This document shows, in pieces, positions 1-4,807 of a DNA stretch of 12,325 nucleotides. Position numbers and translations under genes: made by a program. Source of the DNA: an uncultured Spartobacteria bacterium (lineage in GTDB: Bacteria > Verrucomicrobiota > Verrucomicrobiia > Chthoniobacterales > JAATET01); NCBI GenBank assembly GCA_937901895.1, contig CALGTD010000037.1, forward strand, positions 1-12,325. The letters run 5' to 3'. Position 1 is the stretch's first letter, and every line of letters begins with the position of its first letter. Below the pieces are notes generated by a model. That model was not told the origin of the DNA, did not search any database, and saw only the letters and a program-made list of their open reading frames with translations.

Positions 1-639
1 GAGCTGCTCGACGAACTCGCCGCCGTCCTCGGCACCGAGGCGATGAAGACGCACGGCGGCTACTGGCGACTGCGCATCCGCGAGAACCGCCGCGCCGTCG
101 TCGAAGCCCTCGCCGATCTGCGCCTACGTCTCCTCGACCGCCATCAACCCCCCGTCCGCAACCGCGGCGGCTGGCTCCGCGACCGCTACCGCCGCATCCA
201 CGCCGGCCGACCCCCTTTCCCGCCACAACGGCGGGGAAATCCAAAACCACCAACACACACACACCACCATGCCAAAGATCATCAGCCGCAACTACCGCGA
301 CCGCTCGAGCGAATACAAATGGCTCGTCCGCGACGCAGAGCAGACGCCCGAGGAAGCCGTCGCATGCAAACGCGTCGTCGCCACCGACATCCAGTTTCAG
401 CTCAGCACGGCCTACGAAGACGGTTTCGGCTGCAGCATCGTCGCCCGCGCCGAGGATGCCGAGCTCTTCGACATCGAGCCTCCCGCCCCGCCAAAGCCCA
501 CCCCGCCCGCCGGCATGGTGCCACTCATCTTCACCGGCATCGAGTTCGTCGCTGCCGGCGAAGCCGACGCCGTCAAGCGGCTCGCCGCCCTGCAGCTCGA
601 GGCCGACGGCTCCATGTTCGCCGCCCTTCCGGATCCTGA
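1..639 (+). CDS. C-terminal part of an unidentified protein (5' end outside window)
   Basis: Frame 1 is open from the first base to a stop at 637-639. Codon choice (C or G in nearly every third position) looks coding only up to about base 210-240. That part is basic and helical and contains WRLRIRENRR and a terminal NRGGWLRDRYRR segment. An ending of this kind is seen in some phage and plasmid replication or DNA-binding proteins, but this is only an impression. Beyond about 240 the frame becomes an Arg/Pro/His-rich shadow of the next gene, so the 371-nt same-strand overlap is suspicious. No stop occurs earlier in this frame, and both other + frames are also open across 183-460, so a single indel would not supply a nearby stop. 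Function is unknown; the C-terminal boundary is the uncertain part. Confidence 0.45.
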   Translation, partial: ELLDELAAVLGTEAMKTHGGYWRLRIRENRRAVVEALADLRLRLLDRHQPPVRNRGGWLRDRYRRIHAGRPPFPPQRRGNPKPPTHTHHHAKDHQPQLPRPLERIQMARPRRRADARGSRRMQTRRRHRHPVSAQHGLRRRFRLQHRRPRRGCRALRHRASRPAKAHPARRHGATHLHRHRVRRCRRSRRRQAARRPAARGRRLHVRRPSGS

Positions 640-661
640 GCCCGAACCCGCCGTCGCCTGA
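269..661 (+). CDS. hypothetical phage protein, 130 aa
   Basis: The 130-aa product has strongly coding-like codon use from the ATG onward. It has an acidic, Pro-rich middle (PPAPPKPTPPAG, residues 72-83) between an N-terminal alpha/beta part and a helical tail ending in PEPEPAVA. I recognise no domain. There is no Shine-Dalgarno sequence; the start is preceded by a CA repeat and CACCACC directly before ATG, much like the next gene. The upstream frame overlaps it, and the gene ends 59 nt before the parB-like start with a strong hairpin between them. It probably belongs to the same transcript as the parB-like gene. Confidence 0.7.
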   Translation: MPKIISRNYRDRSSEYKWLVRDAEQTPEEAVACKRVVATDIQFQLSTAYEDGFGCSIVARAEDAELFDIEPPAPPKPTPPAGMVPLIFTGIEFVAAGEADAVKRLAALQLEADGSMFAALPDPEPEPAVA

Positions 662-672
662 TTCTCAACCCC

Positions 673-699
673 GGGTGGCGCCGGCATCCGGCGCCGCCC
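673..699 (+). promoter_or_regulatory. Strong 12-bp hairpin 21 nt before the parB-like start
   Basis: Bases 673-684 (GGGTGGCGCCGG) pair with 688-699 (CCGGCGCCGCCC) around a CAT loop, with one T.G pair and 11 Watson-Crick pairs. The inner 8 bp are perfectly palindromic. No T-tract follows, so it is not a classical intrinsic terminator. Its place between two co-oriented genes, 21 nt before an ATG without a Shine-Dalgarno sequence, fits an RNA structure affecting translation or mRNA ends, or a dimeric-protein operator. Which of these applies is inference. Confidence 0.5.
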
Positions 700-720
700 A
701 CCACCCAACGCCGCCCCACC

Positions 721-2370
721 ATGAAAAAGAACAACAAGCAGGAAGAGTCCCTGCAGCAGCAGATCCTCGCCCTCCTCCGCACCGCAGGTCCGGAGGGAAT
801 GTCCATCATCGAGCTGTCCCAAAAGCTCAGCACTCCGACCTCGGGACTTCTCGTTTGGTTTTCCAAAATCGGCAAGAAGCTCCCCGAGATCCAGAAGGTC
901 GGCGAGGCCCGCTACGCGATCGCCCCGGCCAGCGCCGAAACCCCGCCGCCGCAAGCCGAACCGATCCACCACCTCGACGTCTCCCTCATCGATCCCTCCC
1001 CGTTCAACCACCGCGAGGACTTCCCCGCCGACTACATCGCCAGCCTCGGGAAATCCATCCAGACCCACGGCAACGACAATCCCGTCATCGTCCGCCCATC
1101 GCCCAGGACGCCCGGCCGCTACGAATTGATCGCCGGCGAATGCCGCCTCCGCGCCGCCCACCTCTACAAGATCCCCGCGCTGCGCGGCGTCATCCGTGAC
1201 GTCGACGACCGCGAGGCAAAGCGCATCCAGGCCGCCGAAAATCTTCAGCGCAAGGATCTCACTCCGCTCGAGTCCGCCCGCGCCCTGCGCAACCTCCTCG
1301 ACGCCGGCGAAAAGCCCGCCGCTGTCATGGCGCAATTCGGCCTCTCCAAGTCCACCCTCTACGGGAAATTGAAACTCCTCGACCTGCCCGCAAAAGCGCA
1401 GACCCTCCTGCGCGAGGGCAAGCTCTCCGAGTCCATCGCCATCGACCTCGCCCGCCTCGAGGGCGCCGTGCAGACATCCGCACTCGCCGCCGTCACAGAC
1501 CGGCACACGATCGACGCCCCCTACCGCGAACAAAAAGCCGCCCTCGATCGCGTGGCCGAGGATGCGAAGGAAATCGAAGCCTGGCAGGAGGTTGTCCGCG
1601 CCGAGGAGGCCAAAGGCCACACCGTCCTCGCTTACGAGGAATGCCGCCCCGGCCGCATCTACCTCACCGAGGCCTTTTGCAACGACTACTCGCGCAGCGA
1701 GGATCCCCTCGAGCGCCTCGCCGCCAAGTGCCACCAGGATCCCAAGCAGCGCACCTTCGAGAATATCATCGGCGCCGAGCGCCTCGCCGCGAACCCCCAG
1801 CTCGTCGTCATCGGCCGTTGCCAGAGCAGCGGCAAACCCGTGCGCCTGATGCGCATGTCCGGCCTCTTCCAGCTCTGCCGCGAGGCCGGCTTCGACGTCG
1901 AGGCCGCCCGCAAAGAACAGCGCAAGGCGCCCTCCGCCGCCGAGCAGCTCCGCGAGCGCGAGGAACGCGAGCGCAAATTCGAAGCCGAGCGCGCCGCGAT
2001 TGCCGAGGCCACCCGCCAGCTCGCGCCGAAGATGAAGCCCACCAGCGCCGCCATCTGGCTCACCATTCTCTCCGACTTCCTCGACTACCCCGACGAAGAC
2101 GAGGCCAGGATCATCCACCGCTACGTCCCCAGCCTCTCCACCGAAAAGCTCGAGGAAATCACCGGCTTCGACGACATCAGCGACGAGATCGCCACGCTCA
2201 GCGTCGAGCAGCTCGCCGCCCTCACCTTCGAGATCATCGCGCACCGAGCGTGCAGCCCCTACAACACCGAGGCGAACGACCGCTTCTTCGCCCGGCTCGA
2301 CGTCGACTTCGCCGCCATCTGCGCCCGCCTCACCCCGGCCGCCGCAAAACCCAAACGAAAGGCAGCGTGA
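721..2370 (+). CDS. ParB/KorB-like DNA-binding protein with N-terminal winged-helix-like segment
   Basis: This 549-aa protein has several regions. Residues 10-65 resemble a small winged helix (ILALLRTAGPEGMSIIELSQKL). Residues 82-176 match a ParB N-terminal nuclease-like domain: GECRLRA at 139-145 corresponds to the family's GERRxRA box, and ENLQRKDLTPLE at 173-184 to its ENLQRxDLNPxE box. An HTH follows at about 197-222 (MAQFGLSKSTLYGKLKLL). Residues 395-435 form a charged coiled coil, and the acidic C-terminal part is unrecognised. Family members bind parS-like DNA and use CTP; phage and plasmid versions act in segregation, transcription control or DNA processing. It is longer than a typical chromosomal ParB (about 280-300 aa). 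No ParA is visible here, which argues against simple partition. The C-terminal stop (TGA) overlaps a possible ATG at 2370. The large antisense ORF across it is a shadow. Confidence 0.88.
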   Translation: MKKNNKQEESLQQQILALLRTAGPEGMSIIELSQKLSTPTSGLLVWFSKIGKKLPEIQKVGEARYAIAPASAETPPPQAEPIHHLDVSLIDPSPFNHREDFPADYIASLGKSIQTHGNDNPVIVRPSPRTPGRYELIAGECRLRAAHLYKIPALRGVIRDVDDREAKRIQAAENLQRKDLTPLESARALRNLLDAGEKPAAVMAQFGLSKSTLYGKLKLLDLPAKAQTLLREGKLSESIAIDLARLEGAVQTSALAAVTDRHTIDAPYREQKAALDRVAEDAKEIEAWQEVVRAEEAKGHTVLAYEECRPGRIYLTEAFCNDYSRSEDPLERLAAKCHQDPKQRTFENIIGAERLAANPQLVVIGRCQSSGKPVRLMRMSGLFQLCREAGFDVEAARKEQRKAPSAAEQLREREERERKFEAERAAIAEATRQLAPKMKPTSAAIWLTILSDFLDYPDEDEARIIHRYVPSLSTEKLEEITGFDDISDEIATLSVEQLAALTFEIIAHRACSPYNTEANDRFFARLDVDFAAICARLTPAAAKPKRKAA

Positions 2371-2445
2371 TGAGCCTGCGGACTTCGACAAGGCGTGGCG
2401 AACTCATCTGCCGAACAATAAAAGTGAGCCGCGAGTGCCTGCGCG

Positions 2446-2451
2446 AAAGGA
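2446..2451 (+). promoter_or_regulatory. Shine-Dalgarno AAAGGA deciding the start at 2457
   Basis: AAAGGA lies 5 nt before the ATG at 2457. The alternative in-frame ATG at 2370 overlaps the parB-like stop and has no such site, and the codons from 2370 to 2456 look less biased, so 2457 is preferred. Confidence 0.55.
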
Positions 2452-2456
2452 ATAAT

Positions 2457-2738
2457 ATGCCCCGGAAAACACACAAACCGACCGCACAACGAGTGCCGCA
2501 GGCGCTCGTTGGCTCGACTGGCGGGTTCGACTCTGACCCGTCCGAAGATCCCAAATATCAAGCGTGGCTCGAAGAGCTGGCGAAGGAATGCAAGTGCTGG
2601 CCTGACTGCCCGTGTGGCGGCCTCATGGCCGGCGGGCTCTGCGATGAACTCGACCTCCGCGACGACGAGGAAACGGCCGATGAACGCTACGACCTCGACG
2701 TGTGGGGCGACGAATGGCACACTCCGATGTCTCTTTAG
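2457..2738 (+). CDS. small Cys-rich acidic hypothetical protein, 93 aa
   Basis: The start at 2457 is chosen for its Shine-Dalgarno sequence; starting at the ATG at 2370 would add 29 residues. The N-terminus is basic (MPRKTHKPTAQR). It is followed by ECKCWPDCPCGG and a further Cys (C-x-C-x3-C-x-C-x8-C), which could bind a metal. The C-terminus is very acidic (DLRDDEETADERYDLDVWGDE). Codon use is less GC3-extreme than in the parB-like gene, as expected for a small accessory gene. I do not recognise the family. It is followed at once by hairpin-rich non-coding DNA. Confidence 0.6.
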   Translation: MPRKTHKPTAQRVPQALVGSTGGFDSDPSEDPKYQAWLEELAKECKCWPDCPCGGLMAGGLCDELDLRDDEETADERYDLDVWGDEWHTPMSL

Positions 2739-2883
2739 CGGGGCCGCCCCATCGGCGGACCCCCGTCAGGGGGTCACGTCCGATGCGGTGGCTGGCTCTG
2801 CGCTGGCCGAGCCAGGGAGCGCCACGCCGCTGCAAGCTGATTCCTGAGGGGCACGACCGATCACGCCGCGCAAGCGGCCTAAC
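2739..2883 (+). ncRNA. Hairpin-rich intergenic element, possible structured RNA or leader
   Basis: The 167-nt gap between two small genes holds four inverted repeats. (1) GGGG-CCG-CCCC at 2740-2750. (2) GACCCCC-GTCA-GGGGGTC at 2758-2775, enclosed by CATCGG (2750-2755) and CCGATG (2780-2785). (3) CTGGCTC (2792-2798) with GAGCCAG (2809-2815), extended by GCGGTGGC (2785-2792) with GCCACgCCGC (2821-2830, one bulged G). (4) GCCGC-GCAA-GCGGC at 2865-2878, closed by a GNRA tetraloop. The structure ends just before the Shine-Dalgarno sequence of the next gene. There is no T-tract terminator. It could be a leader of that gene, a standalone RNA, or a REP-type mobile palindrome. No known RNA family was recognised. 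Confidence 0.45.
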
Positions 2884-2893
2884 TTTCAACAAC

Positions 2894-2900
2894 AAAGGAA
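2894..2900 (+). promoter_or_regulatory. Shine-Dalgarno AAAGGAA for the 50-aa gene
   Basis: AAAGGAA lies 5 nt upstream of the ATG at 2906, in a locally AT-rich stretch (ACTTTCAACAACAAAGG). It fixes the start of a very small gene that would otherwise be lost in a longer open frame. Confidence 0.65.
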
Positions 2901-2905
2901 ACCAA

Positions 2906-3058
2906 ATGACATACAAAATCGACCGTTACAGAAATGGCAACCTCATGGCCGAAGGCGCCCGCGTGAACGCGGACACTCCGGAGGAAGCACTCCGAAAAGC
3001 TGCCGAGCTCTTCCCGGAGTGTCCTGATGACGCGTTCAAAATCAGAGGGGAGCGGTAG
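2906..3058 (+). CDS. small hypothetical protein, 50 aa
   Basis: The 50-aa product begins MTYKIDRYRNGNLMAEGARV, followed by a short helix (TPEEALRKAAELFP) and an FKIRGER end. The pattern of a short beta-hairpin and then an 'A-D-T-P-E-E-A' helix is common in small soluble proteins of phages and other bacteria. I cannot name the family. A good Shine-Dalgarno sequence and shifted codon use relative to the parB-like gene support it as real. It is the last + strand gene before the convergent lysis genes. Confidence 0.65.
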   Translation: MTYKIDRYRNGNLMAEGARVNADTPEEALRKAAELFPECPDDAFKIRGER

Positions 3059-3074
3059 CTCCCGCCCGCGCCGA

Positions 3075-3106
3075 CTTCCGACCTTTAGACTCTCAGACCT
3101 TTAGAC
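3075..3106. repeat. Tandem octamer array, four units
   Basis: Four consecutive 8-mers are present: CTTCCGAC (3075), CTTTAGAC (3083), TCTCAGAC (3091), CTTTAGAC (3099). Units 2 and 4 are identical, and the consensus is YYTYMGAC. The array fills most of the 58-nt gap between convergent coding regions. From memory, similar TTTCGAC/TTTAGAC strings occur between genes in Verrucomicrobiota and Planctomycetota. Confidence 0.6.
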
Positions 3107-3109
3107 AGC

Positions 3110-3128
3110 GTCGTCGCTATACGACGAC
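3110..3128 (-). terminator. Hairpin over the lysozyme stop codon, possible weak terminator
   Basis: GTCGTCG (3110-3116) and CGACGAC (3122-3128) form a 7-bp stem with a CTATA loop. The loop holds the lysozyme stop codon (TAG on the minus strand). There is no U-tract, so intrinsic termination is uncertain. The position at the convergent end of the minus operon makes it the best candidate here. Confidence 0.3.
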
Positions 3129-3893
3129 GAGCTCCCCGAGCTGATACACCCGCAGCGCGTCCTTCACCAGGTCCGCTTCCGCGTCGCGCCGGGCGTGCAG
3201 GCCTCCGAGCTTCTTCGGGTCCCACAGCCGCTTCATCGCGCGGATCTGCGCGGCCACGTCATCGAGCACCCGCTGCCGCGCGTCGTTGCGCAGCGTCTTC
3301 CACCCGCAGTCGCGCACGATCGAGCGGATCGCCCGCATCTCGCGCCGGCTGTCGGCCGTCGACATCGAATCCCCACGATTGAACACAAGGCTCAGCAGCG
3401 CACCCTGCGCATCCGCCGGCAGAAACTCGCAGCCAGGCAACGCCGCGCGCGTCCGCTTCGCGTAGGCCGGCAGCGTCCGCACCTCGAAGACCTTCTCCGC
3501 CTGTAGCAGCGGGATCCGGATGTCCCGCAGCCCCGCCACCTTCGCCTTCGCCGCGGTGCCCTTCAGCTCGATCACCGACTCCAGACGTCCGCACTCCGCG
3601 CTCGGCAACAGATCCTGCCAATCCGCGCGAAATTGCGCCCGCGTGCTGTAGCCGAGATCGTAGCCGATCCCGATCGTCACCCCGCTCTCGCCGCCCGGCC
3701 AGCTCGGCCGCTCGAGCTTCGCCTGGTAATACGCCGCAGACGAGATTTCGAACCCCACGATCCCATCGATCGCCCGCTGCGAGACCAGCATCCGCCCGGG
3801 AGGCAGATCCTCGATCACCACCGGTTGCGGCTTCGATTGCGTGAACGGCAGAATCTTGCTCACCGTTGCCCAAAGCCTCGCGAAGAAATCCAT
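3117..3893 (-). CDS. phage lysozyme (GH24/T4-like muramidase), endolysin
   Basis: The 258-aa protein probably cleaves the MurNAc-GlcNAc bond of peptidoglycan at the end of infection. Glu49 in GIVGFEISS fits the catalytic acid, and GVTIGIGYDLG (71-81) matches the T4 lysozyme TIGIGHLL strand and its catalytic Thr. The 24-residue Glu-to-Thr gap is longer than in T4 lysozyme, and a clear equivalent of the T4 catalytic Asp is not visible. LVFNRG (169-174) and GLHARRDAEADLV (231-243) match the conserved late motifs of GH24 enzymes. The first 22 residues (MDFFARLWATVSKILPFTQS) are amphipathic or hydrophobic and could act as an export or anchor signal, though they are not a clear signal peptide. GGGAAG lies just upstream of the ATG. 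The start overlaps the end of the small lipoprotein-like ORF by 34 nt. Confidence 0.82.
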   Translation of the reverse strand: MDFFARLWATVSKILPFTQSKPQPVVIEDLPPGRMLVSQRAIDGIVGFEISSAAYYQAKLERPSWPGGESGVTIGIGYDLGYSTRAQFRADWQDLLPSAECGRLESVIELKGTAAKAKVAGLRDIRIPLLQAEKVFEVRTLPAYAKRTRAALPGCEFLPADAQGALLSLVFNRGDSMSTADSRREMRAIRSIVRDCGWKTLRNDARQRVLDDVAAQIRAMKRLWDPKKLGGLHARRDAEADLVKDALRVYQLGELVVV

Positions 3894-4054
3894 GTCTTCC
3901 CGTCCGTGTCAGCCACCCGGGAGGGCGAGGCTCCCGCCGAGCCGACGAATCCCACCACGATCGACCCATATCGCCCACCCTCGCCGATCGGCACCTCGAG
4001 CGTCGCACACGTCGCGAGCGCCAGGCAGGCGGCACAAAGAAAAATCCGAGCCAT
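3860..4054 (-). CDS. small lipoprotein-like ORF, possible Rz1-type spanin component
   Basis: The 64-aa product starts MARIFLCAACLALATCATLE, a short signal-like stretch with a lipobox-like LATC (Cys16; Thr at -1 is unusual). A Gly-rich segment (GEGGRYGSIVVGF) follows. Its place directly before the lysozyme gene fits the outer-membrane lipoprotein of a spanin pair, but this is inference. The C-terminal part reads GSAGASPSR, which is encoded by a GGCTC-N5-GAGCC palindrome, so the original C-terminus may have been altered by a repeat. It overlaps the lysozyme start by 34 nt. Its start codon shares CATG (4052-4055) with the + strand gene. No Shine-Dalgarno sequence is seen. Confidence 0.5.
   Translation of the reverse strand: MARIFLCAACLALATCATLEVPIGEGGRYGSIVVGFVGSAGASPSRVADTDGKTWISSRGFGQR
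3929..3943. repeat. GGCTC-CCGCC-GAGCC palindrome, REP-like interspersed motif
   Basis: GGCTC (3929-3933) and GAGCC (3939-3943) flank CCGCC. The wider sequence GAGGGCGAGGCTCCCGCCGA is, from memory, a widely dispersed motif in Verrucomicrobiota and Planctomycetota genomes, where it is translated as GSAGASPS or EGEAPAEP. It sits inside the end of the lipoprotein-like ORF, just before the lysozyme start. Only one copy was noticed in this window, so dispersal cannot be shown here. Confidence 0.4.
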
Positions 4055-4496
4055 GCCGCAGCCGACGTGTCAATGTGCGGCCGTGCGTTCGCTCCTCGCT
4101 CTCGTTGCCATGGTGACGGTCGCTGTGGCGGCCGAGGCTCCGCGTCATGAAGCCGACTTCCAGAAGCAATGGGCTGCCGAGAACAGCGGGAAGGTGAACG
4201 TCCGCATGCCCGACGGCACGCGCTGCGACGTCGTTACCGGCACGCACGCCATCGAGGTCGAGTTTGCTCCGAAATGGAGCGAGGCGATCGGCCAATCGCT
4301 CTTCTACGCCCTGCAGACGAACAAGCGTGCCGGCATCGTTCTCATCCTCCGAACGCCCGAAGACCGTCGTTATCTCCTCCGGCTGAATTCCACGATCGAG
4401 GCCTACAGCCTGCCGATCGACGTCTGGGAAATCACTCCCGCGCCGCGCGACCCGTCCGCTCGTTCCGCTCGAGATAATCGATCATCCGGCGATTGA
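4053..4496 (+). CDS. exported PD-(D/E)XK nuclease-like hypothetical protein
   Basis: The 147-aa product is on the strand opposite to the lysis genes. A hydrophobic segment (RSLLALVAMVTVAVAAEA, residues 12-29) looks like a signal peptide. The GTG at 4083 would give an even more typical one (VRSLLALVAM...), so the start may be 30 nt further in. The core RMPDGTRCDVVTGTHAIEVE, followed by FAPKWSEAIGQSLFYALQ and AGIVLIL, matches a family of small exported proteins with 'DCxTxTHAIEVDFAxKWxEAIGQALYYA'. I relate these to the PD-(D/E)XK fold: Asp59, Glu68/Glu70 and Lys74 would be the key residues. The family's function is not established as far as I know. Its 3' end overlaps the minus-strand TM gene by 65 nt, and its ATG shares CATG with the lipoprotein start. 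Confidence 0.7.
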   Translation: MPQPTCQCAAVRSLLALVAMVTVAVAAEAPRHEADFQKQWAAENSGKVNVRMPDGTRCDVVTGTHAIEVEFAPKWSEAIGQSLFYALQTNKRAGIVLILRTPEDRRYLLRLNSTIEAYSLPIDVWEITPAPRDPSARSARDNRSSGD

Positions 4497-4704
4497 TCTC
4501 CGCCTGCGTCGTTGCGGCCGTCGCGTTTTTCTCGACCAGCGCCATCAGCGCCTTGTTCTGGTCCTGCACCTGCGAGTCCTTCGTCACCTGCATGTAGCCA
4601 AGGAACAGGATCACCGCGCCCAGGATGCCATACTTCGTGACGAACGCCGCGATGAAGCTCCGTTCCGACGGCGCGCCCGCCGCCTCTGCATCGAAATTTC
4701 GCAT
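4432..4704 (-). CDS. one-TM coiled-coil small protein, holin- or spanin-like
   Basis: The 90-aa product has a short soluble N-terminus, one membrane segment at about residues 24-41 (KYGILGAVILFLGYMQV), and a helical, coiled-coil-like C-terminal half (QDQNKALMALVEKNATAATT, then NRRMIDYLERNERTG). A single TM segment plus coiled coil next to a lysozyme gene fits a class III-like holin or an inner-membrane spanin; the sequence does not separate the two. The ATG at 4704 is preceded by a GGCGGG. The frame is open further upstream, but that part is Arg-rich and looks non-coding. Its 3' end overlaps the + strand nuclease-like gene by 65 nt. Confidence 0.65.
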   Translation of the reverse strand: MRNFDAEAAGAPSERSFIAAFVTKYGILGAVILFLGYMQVTKDSQVQDQNKALMALVEKNATAATTQAEINRRMIDYLERNERTGRAARE

Positions 4705-4732
4705 CCCGCCACTCACGCGTTTAACCGCGATG

Positions 4733-4807
4733 TCAATGCTCGCCGTCGTGCGACGAGAACAGCCCGTCGATCCCTGCGCGCGACACCACCGCCACCTCGC
4801 CGCATTA
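4733..4807 (-). other. In-frame coding-like extension after the tail fibre stop
   Basis: Directly after the tail fibre TAA (4805-4807) the same frame continues for 23 codons (CGEVAVVSRAGIDGLFSSHD, then GEH) to a TGA at 4733-4735. G or C fills the third position of all but two codons, as in the high-GC phage genes and unlike the fibre gene itself. It may be the remnant C-terminus of an earlier gene left by recombination, a readthrough tail, or a short separate peptide starting at a GTG. The remaining gap to 4704 shows nothing further. Confidence 0.25.

Noticed and set aside
412..2391. 659-aa open frame on the minus strand
   Set aside because: It is antisense to the parB-like gene, with GERR-type and HTH motifs on the + strand. 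Its Gly/Ala/Val/Asp-rich composition is typical of a high-GC shadow.
2865..2883. GCCTAAC next to a hairpin, resembling one half of an integron attC site
   Set aside because: The matching GTTRRRY core is missing on the other side and no integrase or cassette array is visible.
3075..3106. Octamer array as a CRISPR-like repeat
   Set aside because: Units are 8 nt with no spacers and no cas genes; it is a simple short tandem array.
3909..4295. 128-aa minus-strand ORF across the nuclease-like gene
   Set aside because: Antisense to a + frame with a signal peptide and conserved core. Its composition is shadow-like and it lacks membrane or lysis features.
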